The position numbers and the translations under genes were made by a program. Under the pieces are notes generated by a model, which searched no databases, had not been told where the DNA came from, and saw only the letters and a list, made by a program, of their open reading frames with translations. DNA of 64,000 bases from Chitinophaga solisilvae (lineage in GTDB: Bacteria; Bacteroidota; Bacteroidia; Chitinophagales; Chitinophagaceae). Where the stretch lies: positions 1-64,000 of the forward strand of contig NZ_JAABOK010000026.1 in the NCBI RefSeq assembly GCF_009928525.1. Direction: 5' to 3'. Below, in pieces: positions 9,701 through 20,600 of the stretch (position 1 is its first letter; the number at the start of each line of letters is the position of its first letter).

Positions 9701-12700
9701 ATAATCGTTTTGTCCGGCGCAAAATCTGCCGCCGTCTGGTTAAAGGTGTGCAGCAGCTGCTGTCTGTCATCGCTGCTGAGGAAAGTTACTTCCCCGATAG
9801 CTGTATCAGGATTGCTCAGGGCAGCGGACAGGAATTGTTCCAGCTGATCTCCCAGCTGCTGTATCATCCACTGGCTGTATATATCGGTGTTATAGGCAAG
9901 GCGCAGCTGTAATCCGTCTGTGCGTTCTGCAAAATCAAATACCAGGTCAAACACGCAGGAGATCGTACCGATACCGTCATAGCCGCTCATAGTAAGCTGC
10001 TGCGACTGTTCTCCCGCACTGCTGACGGCTTTTACGGCCTGCTGTACAATTACCTGTATATCAAAAAGCGGGTTGCGGCTGCGGTCGCGCTGTACATCAA
10101 GGTCACCCACCAGTTTATCAAACGGATAGAGCTGGTGTTCATAAGCGCCCAGCGCTACTTTCTTCACCTGCTGCAGGAGTTCCCGGAAGCTGTGGCGGCC
10201 GCTGAACTGTGTGCGCAACGCGAGGGTATTAACATAAAAACCGATCTGATCTTCCAGGTCAGCATGTTCCCTGCCGGCAACCGGCGTGCCGATGATGATA
10301 TCGTCCTGTGCGGCATAATGATACAGCAGTGCATTCACAGCGGCTACCATCGTCATAAACAGGGTGCTTTCCTGGTCGGTGGTAAACTGTTGTATACGCT
10401 GACTCAGCTCTTTGCTGAAGTTTTTCCTCCAGGCGGCGCCGTTGTAGGTTTTCACGGCGGGACGTACTTTATCTGACGGCAGCTCCAGTACAGGCAATGC
10501 GCCGGAGAACTGCTGCAACCAGTATTCCCGGTGTTCTTTCAGCAGGTCGGCGGTGAGCTGCTCCTGCTGCCATACGGCATAATCCTTATACTGTATGCGC
10601 AACGGCTGCAGCTCCGGATCTACGGAGTCGCGGTAGCTACGGTAGCATTTCATCAGCTCATCTATCAGAATACCTCTTGACCATCCGTCGCTGATGATGT
10701 GGTGTGTCACATAGGTGAACACCCACTCTCCTTCTGCCCGCTGTATGAGGCTGGCTCTTACCAGCGGGCCAGTGGCCATATTAAACGGTGTCACAAAATC
10801 TTTTCTTACCAGCTGCAGCGCTATGGCGGCGGCATTGTCTTCACCGCGCAGGTCATGGCGCGCAATGGCGAAGCCCAATGCTGCCGGCTCCAGCACAAAC
10901 TGCCGCAGTTCACCGGTATCATCATGCCGGAAAACCGTGCGCAGCACTTCATGCCTGCCGATAACAGCATCAAAGGCATATTGTAAAGCGGCAGGGTCCA
11001 GCTCTCCGCTGAATACATGCACATCTTTTACGTTATAGGCAATGCTGACTTCTTCAAACTGACTCAGTATCCATAACCTGTACTGGGAAGACGACAGCGG
11101 ATAACCATTGTCCGAAGGCGGCGCCGGCGCTATCGCTACAAATGATTCCTTCTTCGCCTGCCGGATAAGTTCCGCCTGCTCTTCCAGCACGGTAAAGGCG
11201 AAGATATCCTTGAGGGTGATATTTACATCAAAGGTTTTATAAATGAGACTGGCGAGACGCGTGGCTCTCAGGCTATGCCCGCCGATGTCAAAGAAACTGT
11301 CCTTCACGCTGATGATGGTTCTGCCCAGCACTTCCTGCCACAGCAACAGCAATTTTTCTTCCACCTGGTTACGCGGCGCTACGTAGGGTGCGCCGGAAGA
11401 CTGGTCCGCATTATCCGGCCGCGGAAGTTGTTTTCTGTCAATCTTGCCGTTTACGTTTAACGGCAGTTCTCCCAGCTGTATCAGGCTGGACGGCACCATA
11501 AAGGCAGGCACTTTACCTGTCATGTAAGTCCGCAGTGCTGTGATATCCACTAACACGTGGGAAACAAAATATCCCCACAGTTCTTTTTCTCCGTTGACAT
11601 TCACGCCTGCTATGACTACCGTAGAACCCATATCAGGGAAGCCTTTCAGGATGCTGGCCACTTCATCCGGCTCAACGCGGTAACCGTTTATTTTCACCTG
11701 ATCGTCCACCCTGCCTTCAAACACGATGTTACCATCGGGCAGCCAGCGGGCAATATCACCGGTTTTATACATACGGGCGCCTTCCCGGAAAGGGTCTGCC
11801 ACAAAGCGTTCGGCAGTCAGCGCTTCATTGTTGATATATCCTCTTGCCAGTCCGCCGCCTACATACAATTCCCCTTTTATACCTACCGCACACAATTGCT
11901 GACGGCCATCCAGGATATAGGCGGTACCGTTAGTCACCGGCTTACCGATAGAGATAACGGTATGTTCCGGACGTACGGCGCCTACGGTGGAGTTGGTCGT
12001 ATTTTCTGTAGGGCCATAGCAATTCAGCAGCAGCAGGTCCGGGAACTTCGCGAGGATGGCGTGCGCATGGCGTAATGACATCTGTTCGCCTCCTGCAAAA
12101 ACAGCTTCCAGTCCTGCGAAAATGTTTACGTCATCTTCCACCAGCTGGTGCAGCCTGGCTACTGTCAGCAGCATCATATTTACGGCATGCTCACGGAGCA
12201 GCGCCGACAGCTGCTGTTTATCGAGCAGCGCATCGTTGCCGGCCAGTACCAGCGTACCGCCGTTCAGCAGCATGCTCCAGTATTCAAACGTAGTTACGTC
12301 AAAGGCTACTGCGCCTGATGCGAGCAGCACATCTGATGCTTTCAGGTCAATATATCCACAGTCTTTCACCAGCCTCCGGATGCCGTGATGTTCTATCATC
12401 ACGCCTTTCGGCTCCCCGCTGGAACCGGAGGTGAACATCACATAGGCGAGGTCATTGCCGGTGATGCCGGTATAATGTTTTATCTCACACGCCTCTATCA
12501 GGTGTTCTTCCACCTCCGGCGCTATGACGCTTCCTTCAAAGCTGTACAGGTCAGGGATATAATCGATATGGGTGAGAATGGCCTTACATCCTGCCTGCTG
12601 CAGCATATAATTTTTGCGGTCCGACGGGAAGGCCGGATCTATGGGAACATATGCCGCGCCGGCTTTGAGTATCCCCAGGATGGCAATGACCGCCTTCTCC

Positions 12701-15700
12701 GTTTTCTCCAGCAGCACGCCTACCAGGTCGCCGCCAGTGATGTTGTAATTCTCCCGCAGATATACCGCCAGTTTATCTGAGCGTTCATCCAGCTCTTTGT
12801 AGGTGATGGTAGTACCGTTGGCGGCAATGGCTGTTTTATCCGGCGTAGCGGCTGCCTGCTGCCGGAAGGCATCACCGGTATGCCACTCCTGCGGACATGG
12901 CGATGCCGGCGGATTGAAATCATGAATGAGCTGCGCACGTTCTGCTGTTGCCAGGTACTCCAGCGCCCATACGGGTTTATCTGCATGATGCGCAATATCA
13001 CAGATGATATTCTCCAGGTGAAACAGCAGCCGCCAGGCGGTATTATCATTGTAGAGGTCTGTATTATAAATCAGGGATACACGCAATCCATCACTGCTCT
13101 CCACAAAATTAAACGTGAGATCGAAGCGGCTGGTAATGCCGCGGCGGGCACTTTCGCCGGTTTGTCCCTGGTTGCTGGTAATCTCCTTGACATTCTGCAA
13201 CACCATAGTAACGTCAAACAGCGGGTTCCGGCTGATATCATGGTCTGCGTCCAGCACTGTTACCAGTTCATCAAACGGGTAGGCCTGGTGTTCAAAGCCC
13301 TGCAGCATCACCTGACGGGCATGCTGCAGCAGGGAATGAAAGCTGTCACCTCCGCTGAAGCGCATCCTGACAGGCAGCGTATTCACATAAAAACCTATCT
13401 GGTCTTCCAGGTCGGTATGCTCACGGCCTGCTACGGTAGTGCCTATGATAATATCTTCGTGCCCGGTGTACCTGTACAGTAAGGTATTCACGGCTGCGAG
13501 CAATGCCATGAACAGCGTGCTTTCATTCTCCCTGGCTACTGCATTCAGTGCGTTCATCGTTGCTTCAGGAATAAACCTGCCAACGGTAGCGCCGTTATAC
13601 GTTTTGCGGGGAGGCCGCGGGCGGTCAGCCGGCATTTCCAGCACCGGCAGCTCACCGGAACATTGTTCTATCCAGTAGTTTTTATGCGCCTGCATTACTT
13701 CACTTTCCAGGGATGCACGCTGCCATACCGCATAATCCTTGTATTGTATGCGCAGTGGTATCAGGGAAGTATTTTCAGGTTGCTGATACTGCTGATAGAA
13801 CTGCAGCAGTTCCTTCAGCAATATTTCTTTTGACCATCCGTCGCAGATGATATGATGAATGACAAAAACAAATACCCATTTGTCATCTGACAGGCAGATG
13901 AGGCTGGCGCGGATCAGCGGTCCTGTGGAAAGGTTAAATGGCTGCCTGGCAGCGATGTCTGCTACTTCATCTGCCAGCGCTTCTCCCGCCGCCTCTTTTC
14001 TGAAATCGTGCAGGGTAATGCTGAAACCGGTTTTATCTGCCGGCAGCACTATCTGATTTACAGCGCCATCTTCCGTGGCATGGAAAATGGTACGCAGTAC
14101 TTCATGCCGCGCTATCATGCTGTTGAAGGCTGCCTGCAGTGCTTCGGGGCTGACAGCTCCATGGAAAATATGCGTAGTGGGCACGTTGTAGGCGATGTTT
14201 CCTTCTTCCAGCTGGCTCAGTATCCACATACGGTATTGCGCGGAAGAAACGGGGTATCCGCTGTCTGATACCGGCGCCGGCTCAATAGCCATCCAGCCCG
14301 TCTTCCGGGCATTGGCGATCAATACCGCCTGATCTTCCAGTACCAGCGAAGCGAAAATATCCTTCAGCTCCAGGCTCACGGAAAATGTTTTGTGTATCAT
14401 GCTGACCAGCCTGGTAGCACGCAGGCTATGACCGCCGATATCGAAGAAGTTATCTTTTACGCTGACGCGTTTTCTTTTCAGGATCTCTCTCCACAAGGCG
14501 GCCAGTTGCTCTTCTATTTCATTACGCGGGGCCACGTAGGCCGCATCTGCTGCTTCCTGCGGAGCTGGCAACCGGCGGCGGTCAATCTTTCCGTTGGCGG
14601 TCAGCGGCAGTTGCTCCAGCCGGATATAATGCGCGGGGAGCATATACAATGGTAAAGATGCGGCGAGATGTGTACGCAACATGCCTGCATCCATTTCATG
14701 ATCGCCGGTCCAGTAGGCAGCCAGTTCCTTATCGCCGGACGCATGCTCAAAAGCCTGTACCACCGCGGTGTTGATGTCCGGGTGCTTCAGCAGCGCATGT
14801 TCTATCTCTTCCAGCTCAATACGGTAACCACGTATTTTAAGCTGATTATCCTTTCTGCCCAGGAAGATGATATCGCCGCCGGGCAGGCGCAGACCGAGAT
14901 CCCCGGTCTTATAGATACGCCGGTCAGCATGAAAAGGGTCGGTGATAAACTGCAGTGCCGTCAGTTCCGGCTGTTGCAGGTAGCCCTTTGAAACGCCCCT
15001 TCCGCCGATGCAGATTTCGCCGGTAGCCCAGGCAGGCAGCAGTTTTCCATACTGATCCAGGATGTACACTGCCGTATTCCCGAATGGTTTTCCCAGCGGA
15101 ATAATGCGCGAGGGTTCGTCCACTTTCCTTACCAGCTTACCGATAGTTGTTTCGGAAGGGCCGTAGTGGTTATAGATATCGCAGGACGGGCGTACTTTGC
15201 GGATCGTTTCTATCACATCAGCGGTCAGCGTTTCTCCTCCGAAAACGATACATTTCTCCGGGAGGAAGAAACTGTTGTCATCCTGTAATGCCTTCCAGTG
15301 CGAGGGTACTATCTTGATACAATCTACCTGATGCTGCCGCATTTTTTCTCCGTTCATCACTTCATCGGCGGAGAATATATGCAGGGCGCCGCCGGTGAGT
15401 AACGAAGCATAAATAACAGTATTACCCAGATCTGCAGCAGGTGTGGAAACCAGGCCGAAGCTGCGGCATGCGCCGATATTGGTAGCGGCCAGCAGGCCGT
15501 AATAATAGTCTGCCAGGTTACGGTGTGTTACCATCACTCCTTTCGGCGCACCGGTAGTACCGGAAGTATATACAATGTACGCGAGATGTTCCGGTGAAAT
15601 GACCGCCGGCGCGGCAGTAGCTGCCGGCAGGCTTTCCAGCTGTATGTCTATGGCAAAAAGCTGTCCGTCGTAATAGTGTATGTCAAACAGAAAATCTGAT

Positions 15701-17616
15701 TGTGTAATCATCGCACGGATGCCGGCATCAGTTACCATGTAGCGTTTGCGCGATTCAGGCATTTCCGGTTCTATCATCACGTAGGCACCGCCGGCCTTCA
15801 GTACGGCGATCATGGCCACCAGCACCTTTTCGGAGCGCTGCAGCAGGATGCCTACACGATCATCAGCAGTGATGCCGCAGGTGGTACGGAGATATTCCGC
15901 CAGCCTGTCTGATTCATCCTGTAACTGACCATAGGTTAAGGATGTCCTGCCAGCCACAAGTGCAGTGGCATCCGGCGTTTGCTGCGCCTGTTTTCTGAAG
16001 AGGTCTACCACGGTGGTATCTTCATATATCACCGAAGAGATGCTCTCCCGCAGCAGTTGCTGCTGCGTTGCTTCATCCAGCATGGGAAGGTCAGACAATG
16101 GCTGCAGACAATCTTCCGTCACTGCTTCCATGAGCTGCTGCAGATGTGTACTCAGCTGATGAATGAGTGCGGGGCCGAAGATGTCCGTGTTGTATACGGT
16201 CCTGACCAGCAGCCGTTCGCCGTCATCCAGGACGAAAAAGGTGAGGTCAAACTTGCTGACCACCTTACCGTTGTAGCCATAACCTTTTACGTCAACGCCA
16301 TCAAGATGGGCAGCCTGTTCTTCGCGCGCCACATCAATGTTCTGCAATACCACCATCACGTCAAAAAGAGGATGCCGGCCTGCATCACGCACCGGGTTGA
16401 GTACTTCCACCAGTTCGTCAAACGGGTAAGCCTGGTGTGCGTATGCATCGAGCGTAACGGCCTTTACCCCGGAGAGCAGCTTCCGGAAGCTGTCTTTCCC
16501 TGTAAAGCGGGTTCTCATCGGCAGCGTGTTCACATAAAAACCAATCTGGTTCTCCAGCTCCACATTTTCCCTGCTGGCAATAGAGGTACCGATAACAATA
16601 TCTTCCTGCCCGGTATATCTGTATAACAGGGTTTTCACCAGCGCCAGCATCGCCATAAACAGCGTACCTCCTTCTGCAGCGCAGAGCTTTTTGATGGCGG
16701 CTGTCAGCTCCGGCCCGATGATATGCGTATATTCATCTCCGTTATAACTTCTCACTGCAGGTCTGGGCTGATGCGGCGCCAGTTGCAGGACAGGCGCATC
16801 TTCTTCAAACTGCTGCAGCCAGTATGACTTGTGTTCCTGCAGGGCAGGGCCGTTCAGCTGTTCCTGCTGCCAGACGGCGTAATCCCGGTACTGAATACGC
16901 AGGGGTTTCAGCGGGTTGCTTTCTCCTTTTGTAAAAGCGTTATATAATACCAGCAGTTCTTTCACCAGTACGCCGGTAGACCATGCATCGCCGATGATGT
17001 GATGCATGACATAACAGAATACCCAGCTGCCGCCGGCAGTGCGGAAGAGCGTTGCCCTGAGCAGGGGGCCTGCCGCCAGGTCGAAAGGAGTATTCACTTC
17101 CTGCAGCACCAGGCTGTTCAGCGCTGCAGCAGATAATTCCCGTGCATCAACCTGCTGAATCTGCATCCTGGCGTCAGCGACGGAAAGGATGTATTGTCCG
17201 GCCGTTCCTTCCTCATCTGTTCTGAAAACGGTACGCAATATTTCATGCCGCTCCACCAGGCTGCTGAATGCCTGTTCCAGCGCCTGCTGATCCAGCCGGC
17301 CTTCAAACACATGCGTGCCTTTCAGGTTATAGGCCGTACTGTCAGGTTCCAGCTGATGGATAACCCACAGGCGGCGCTGTGAAGAGGACAACGCATAGCT
17401 TTCCGCTGCCGGGGCAGGAGTAATATGCGGCACGGTTTCTTCCGCTGTAATTCCTCCCGTATTACCCGACAACAATTGCAGCAGTTCCGCTTTACGCAAC
17501 TTTATCTCCGCTATCAGGGATGGATCCGGATTACTGTCAGCAAAGACTTTCAGCTCGCCGTCAACAACTTCCAGGAGGATATTATTTTCCTTCAAATCCA
17601 TCAATAATTTTTTCAT
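6727..17616 (-). CDS. Nonribosomal peptide synthetase NRPS3, docking-C-A-T-C-A-T-C-A-T-C
   Basis: 3629 residues. Approximate order: TubC-like docking domain 1-55, C1 70-500, A1 520-1010, T1 1040-1100, C2 1120-1550, A2 1570-2060, T2 2090-2160, C3 2180-2610, A3 2630-3110, T3 3130-3200, and a fourth C domain from about 3215 to the end. Carrier motifs are GGHS, GGHS and GGNS. Pocket residues aligned by eye to GrsA: A1 D-L-T-K-V-G-H-I-G-K, the standard Asp code; A2 D-V-F-L-F-G-C-T-N-K, not assigned; A3 D-A-F-L-V-A-A-I-C-K, aromatic-like (Phe or similar). C1 carries HHIIGDA in place of HHxxxDG. C2 to C4 keep DG (HHIICDG, HHIISDG, HHIITDG). The protein ends in a C domain (YRDFSGWQ, IGFFANMM) with no thioesterase or reductase. 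It starts 11 bases after NRPS2, whose short charged tail is a plausible partner for the docking domain. Confidence 0.96.
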   Translation of the reverse strand: MKKLLMDLKENNILLEVVDGELKVFADSNPDPSLIAEIKLRKAELLQLLSGNTGGITAEETVPHITPAPAAESYALSSSQRRLWVIHQLEPDSTAYNLKGTHVFEGRLDQQALEQAFSSLVERHEILRTVFRTDEEGTAGQYILSVADARMQIQQVDARELSAAALNSLVLQEVNTPFDLAAGPLLRATLFRTAGGSWVFCYVMHHIIGDAWSTGVLVKELLVLYNAFTKGESNPLKPLRIQYRDYAVWQQEQLNGPALQEHKSYWLQQFEEDAPVLQLAPHQPRPAVRSYNGDEYTHIIGPELTAAIKKLCAAEGGTLFMAMLALVKTLLYRYTGQEDIVIGTSIASRENVELENQIGFYVNTLPMRTRFTGKDSFRKLLSGVKAVTLDAYAHQAYPFDELVEVLNPVRDAGRHPLFDVMVVLQNIDVAREEQAAHLDGVDVKGYGYNGKVVSKFDLTFFVLDDGERLLVRTVYNTDIFGPALIHQLSTHLQQLMEAVTEDCLQPLSDLPMLDEATQQQLLRESISSVIYEDTTVVDLFRKQAQQTPDATALVAGRTSLTYGQLQDESDRLAEYLRTTCGITADDRVGILLQRSEKVLVAMIAVLKAGGAYVMIEPEMPESRKRYMVTDAGIRAMITQSDFLFDIHYYDGQLFAIDIQLESLPAATAAPAVISPEHLAYIVYTSGTTGAPKGVMVTHRNLADYYYGLLAATNIGACRSFGLVSTPAADLGNTVIYASLLTGGALHIFSADEVMNGEKMRQHQVDCIKIVPSHWKALQDDNSFFLPEKCIVFGGETLTADVIETIRKVRPSCDIYNHYGPSETTIGKLVRKVDEPSRIIPLGKPFGNTAVYILDQYGKLLPAWATGEICIGGRGVSKGYLQQPELTALQFITDPFHADRRIYKTGDLGLRLPGGDIIFLGRKDNQLKIRGYRIELEEIEHALLKHPDINTAVVQAFEHASGDKELAAYWTGDHEMDAGMLRTHLAASLPLYMLPAHYIRLEQLPLTANGKIDRRRLPAPQEAADAAYVAPRNEIEEQLAALWREILKRKRVSVKDNFFDIGGHSLRATRLVSMIHKTFSVSLELKDIFASLVLEDQAVLIANARKTGWMAIEPAPVSDSGYPVSSAQYRMWILSQLEEGNIAYNVPTTHIFHGAVSPEALQAAFNSMIARHEVLRTIFHATEDGAVNQIVLPADKTGFSITLHDFRKEAAGEALADEVADIAARQPFNLSTGPLIRASLICLSDDKWVFVFVIHHIICDGWSKEILLKELLQFYQQYQQPENTSLIPLRIQYKDYAVWQRASLESEVMQAHKNYWIEQCSGELPVLEMPADRPRPPRKTYNGATVGRFIPEATMNALNAVARENESTLFMALLAAVNTLLYRYTGHEDIIIGTTVAGREHTDLEDQIGFYVNTLPVRMRFSGGDSFHSLLQHARQVMLQGFEHQAYPFDELVTVLDADHDISRNPLFDVTMVLQNVKEITSNQGQTGESARRGITSRFDLTFNFVESSDGLRVSLIYNTDLYNDNTAWRLLFHLENIICDIAHHADKPVWALEYLATAERAQLIHDFNPPASPCPQEWHTGDAFRQQAAATPDKTAIAANGTTITYKELDERSDKLAVYLRENYNITGGDLVGVLLEKTEKAVIAILGILKAGAAYVPIDPAFPSDRKNYMLQQAGCKAILTHIDYIPDLYSFEGSVIAPEVEEHLIEACEIKHYTGITGNDLAYVMFTSGSSGEPKGVMIEHHGIRRLVKDCGYIDLKASDVLLASGAVAFDVTTFEYWSMLLNGGTLVLAGNDALLDKQQLSALLREHAVNMMLLTVARLHQLVEDDVNIFAGLEAVFAGGEQMSLRHAHAILAKFPDLLLLNCYGPTENTTNSTVGAVRPEHTVISIGKPVTNGTAYILDGRQQLCAVGIKGELYVGGGLARGYINNEALTAERFVADPFREGARMYKTGDIARWLPDGNIVFEGRVDDQVKINGYRVEPDEVASILKGFPDMGSTVVIAGVNVNGEKELWGYFVSHVLVDITALRTYMTGKVPAFMVPSSLIQLGELPLNVNGKIDRKQLPRPDNADQSSGAPYVAPRNQVEEKLLLLWQEVLGRTIISVKDSFFDIGGHSLRATRLASLIYKTFDVNITLKDIFAFTVLEEQAELIRQAKKESFVAIAPAPPSDNGYPLSSSQYRLWILSQFEEVSIAYNVKDVHVFSGELDPAALQYAFDAVIGRHEVLRTVFRHDDTGELRQFVLEPAALGFAIARHDLRGEDNAAAIALQLVRKDFVTPFNMATGPLVRASLIQRAEGEWVFTYVTHHIISDGWSRGILIDELMKCYRSYRDSVDPELQPLRIQYKDYAVWQQEQLTADLLKEHREYWLQQFSGALPVLELPSDKVRPAVKTYNGAAWRKNFSKELSQRIQQFTTDQESTLFMTMVAAVNALLYHYAAQDDIIIGTPVAGREHADLEDQIGFYVNTLALRTQFSGRHSFRELLQQVKKVALGAYEHQLYPFDKLVGDLDVQRDRSRNPLFDIQVIVQQAVKAVSSAGEQSQQLTMSGYDGIGTISCVFDLVFDFAERTDGLQLRLAYNTDIYSQWMIQQLGDQLEQFLSAALSNPDTAIGEVTFLSSDDRQQLLHTFNQTAADFAPDKTIIQLFEAQAARTPDSTALVFNDTALTYAELNERAEQLGAVLQQTYNIRTNDLVGIMLDRSAEVIISMLGILKAGAAFVPVNPDYPRGRKEFIFKDTGISTLITETSRMFELDYFDGALYMTDIPVAAPPAGAVNQAGPGDLAYVIYTSGSTGEPKGVMVENGGLANTIQGMQAFFDIPAGYRNMQITSFSFDASVFETFNALTCGAALYVVSDDIRDNPLLLEQFITDNSIDFALIPPAYLRMLDVGKISTLKKLVTAGEAALADKARAFLQYGEYYNAYGPTETSICASVMPVPDAKSIAGDNVPIGRPIANSPVYILDAQDQLTPVGVIGEICVGGSGIARGYLNKPEQTAAKFVPDPFAPGRRMYRTGDLGRWLPGGILEYTGRKDEQIKINGHRIEPGEIENALLRYPGVDAVVVTPVLKENGENELAAYLVGAAPLYTNELITHLSGLLPLFMIPAWFVQLDSLPLTSNGKIDKKALPYPGDAAVNNVYLYSAPEGPEEQLLAAIWQEVLGREQVGRTDDYFELGGNSLKAMIILKKILDVTGVTIPMKVLFEEKNVAAIARHIPVGTVILPSYNQQVYFSGWNRKGDHLIVMPYEGAEIRADALTAAVNQLADRHEMLRTAFVKAGSVVLQRILPPGALRINVEGPVQLQQDEALDTIIKEEYNWEADLAAAPLFRVKLFHCANGRHVALITMHHIITDGYSIGIIKNELTALYIQQLTGAAPPPPLKFQYRDFSGWQRNHVASAAGQESLRYWKAKLEGCRLQVAFPAWQETDDGPNNLVLLLEGSRYQEIAAFSKKHGVTRTTLLMGVLTLLVHRLSGQQEVALCTTVSGRNSIHFGPLDVTGLIGFFANMMIVRHRIEDAGNPLALLKAVQSGFLDDLQHDACPFGEVVRALGIDTPDLLRSAVFFNYHNYNSDLEAAYEGNIADGNKDGEHMQLFGMVLVVKEYSNCLKLNFIFNRNIFPYTQRIALRNLFAEILNHTLNAR

Positions 17617-17627
17617 AGAAATATCTT

Positions 17628-20600
17628 TTACAGTTCTATTTGAATAAGACCTTCTTTAGCATGTTTCTTACGCTGTTGTTCCTGCAGAAAATCGATTTGT
17701 CCGGCGATGCTTTCAATGGTAGCATCGCGGAAGATGGTCTGCACAGTTATCTTCACCTGGAAAGCTGCGTTGATTCTGGCAATCAGCTGAATGGCGCGGA
17801 GGCTCTGCCCTCCGTCTTCAAAGAAATTACGGGTAACGCTCACCTTTTCCTTCCCGAGTACTTCTTGCCAGATGACAGCGAGTTGTTCTTCCAGAGGCGT
17901 TCTGGGAGCAATTATTTCGATATCATCTTCTATTGTTCCTGTTATCTGCAGCAGTGTTTTTTTATCGAGTTTACCATTGATGGTTAGCGGCAGCTGCTCC
18001 AATGGCAGGAGCTGAGCGGGAATCATATAGTCTGGCAGTTTGCCCTTGAGGTATTGTATAATCCCTTCCTTACTGAACGGGCCTTCCGGAACGATGTAAC
18101 CGGCGAGGCGGCGGGAGCCGTTGCCGGCATCAGCTACCAGTACAGCGGCTTCGCGGACAAGCGGGCAACCTTTTATCACATGTTCGATTTCACCGGGTTC
18201 TATTCTGTAACCATGGATCTTCACCTGTTCATCGAGCCTGCCGGCATATTCGATGGTGCCATCCGGCAGCCAGCGGCCAAGGTCCCCGGTGCGGTACATT
18301 TTCCAGGTACCGTCGCCGAAAGGATCTTCCACAAATTTTGCAGCTGTAAGCGCCGGCTGGTGCAGGTATCCCCTGGATACGCCGATACCGGTTACGCATA
18401 TTTCTCCCGACACTCCTACAGGACACAGCTCTGATGCGGCATTCAGCACATAGATGCGGGTATTCTGTATTGGCTTTCCTACCGGTACGTTCACCTGTTC
18501 CGGTACATTATACATCAGGTGATGACAGATATCATCAGATGCTTCCGTAGGTCCGTATGCGTTCATTACCGGGATATGCGCCGCGCCGGGCTGGCCGAAC
18601 CATTTCTCCAGTAGTTTTCTGCTGACGGCCTCTCCGGTTGTCAGCAGTATTTTCAGATGTTTCGGCGCTATCTCCGTCACGGTGTCCAATGCTACCGCAA
18701 GATAAGAGGGCACCAGTTCCAGGATGGTGGTGTTGCTGGCATCTACTGCCTGTATCAGTGCAGCAGGCTGATAGATCAGCTCATCCGGGAAAACGATGGT
18801 ATGCCCGCCTTTCAGTAATGCGGCCAGCATCTGCCACACGGAAATATCAAACGTAAAGGAAGCCGTGTAGGCAATCACTGACTGATCTGTGATATGCAGG
18901 TCATTGATTTTGGCAAAAAGGTGATTCAGCATGCCCGCATGTTCCACCATCACGCCTTTGGGAGTACCGGTAGATCCGGAAGTGTAGATCACATAGGCCA
19001 GGTGGGCAGGTTGTACATGTGCTGTAACATACGTATCAGTGGCTGTTTCACGGCCGGGTATCAGCTGCTGTATTTCTTTTCCTGCCGGTAACAACTGCGC
19101 GGTGGACTCGCTGCACACTATCATCTGCGCGTCGCAGTCTGTTAAGATGTATTGTATTCTTTCAGGCGGGTAGCCCGGATCTATTGGAACGTAGGCTGCT
19201 CCCGCCATCAGGATGCCCAGTACAGCAATAATCATATCTGCGGAGCGTTCCAGGCAGACAGGAACAAGCGAACCTTCTCCTATACCGGACAGCTGCAGAT
19301 GGGCTGCCAGCCGCGCTGCGCGGACGTGCAGGTCCCTGTAGGTAACCATCTCCTCTCCTGCTTTCACCGCCGCTGCCAGTGGCGTGCGGGTGGCCTGCTG
19401 CAGGAACAGATCCACGAAAGTGCTGTCTGACGGGTATTCCACGGCGTTATCATTGAACACGTGCAGCAGTGTATGTTTTTCTTCCGCGGACAGATATGCC
19501 AGCTGATTCACCGGCAGTTCAGGCCGGGAAACGGCTTCCGTTATCAGGCTGCAGCAGTGTGCAGCCATCCGGGCTACAGTATCGCCGTTATATATATCGC
19601 TGTTATATCCTATAGTGAGATGTAATGCACCGGCTGCCTCGGAAAATTCAAACAACAGATCGAACTTGCTGGTGGAGGTAGCCATGCTTTCGTGCGGGGC
19701 TGCGTCTGCCGCTGCTACGCCTTCCTTACCATGCAGGATGAGCATCACATCAATGAGCGGATGCCGGCTCATATCGCGGGGCAGATGCAGTTCCTCTACC
19801 AGGTCTTCAAACGGATACATATAATGTTCATATGCACCCAGCGACAGCTTCCTGGCTTTTAGCAGCAGGTCCCAGTAAGTATCTCTGCCGCTGAAGCCCG
19901 TGCGTAGTGCGAGCGTCTTCAGGTAACATCCGATCTGGTCTTCCAGGTCAGCATGATCCCTGCCGGTGATGACTGTACCAACCACTACATCTTCCTGACC
20001 GGAATAGCGGTGCAGGAAAATATTTACAAACGCCAGCAGGCTCATAAACAAAGTAGCGCCGGCTTCTTCGTTGAGCTGGCGTATTTTCCGGAGGGTATCC
20101 GCCGGAAGGCTGCTGTGTACAACACCTCCCTGATATGATTTTACCGGAGGGCGTACGCGGTCCTGCGGCATATTCAGCACAGGCAGCTCGCCTTCAAACT
20201 GTTGCAGCCACCAGGTTCTGTGTGCCTGCAATTTATCCGCATGCAGCTGTTCCTGTTCCCAGGCAGCATAATCTTTATAGTGAATGCGCAGCGGTGCGGG
20301 CGTAGCCGGAATATTTTCCAGCATGGCCTGGTAGGTGTGCAGCAATTCTTTAATGAGGATACCTATCGACCATTCATCGCCGATGATATGGTGCATAAAA
20401 TAATGCAGCGTCCATTGCCGGCTGTTATTGCGGAACAGCAGGATACGCAGCAGCGGGCCGGTGGTCAGATCAAAAGGTTCTTTTGCATACCCCTGCAGGA
20501 TGATAGCCGCCGCATCGTCGCTGATGCCGGCGCGCAGATCATGGATATCTACCGCAAAGTGTATTGCAGCAGGATCGAGTACAAACTGTCTGACTTCTCC

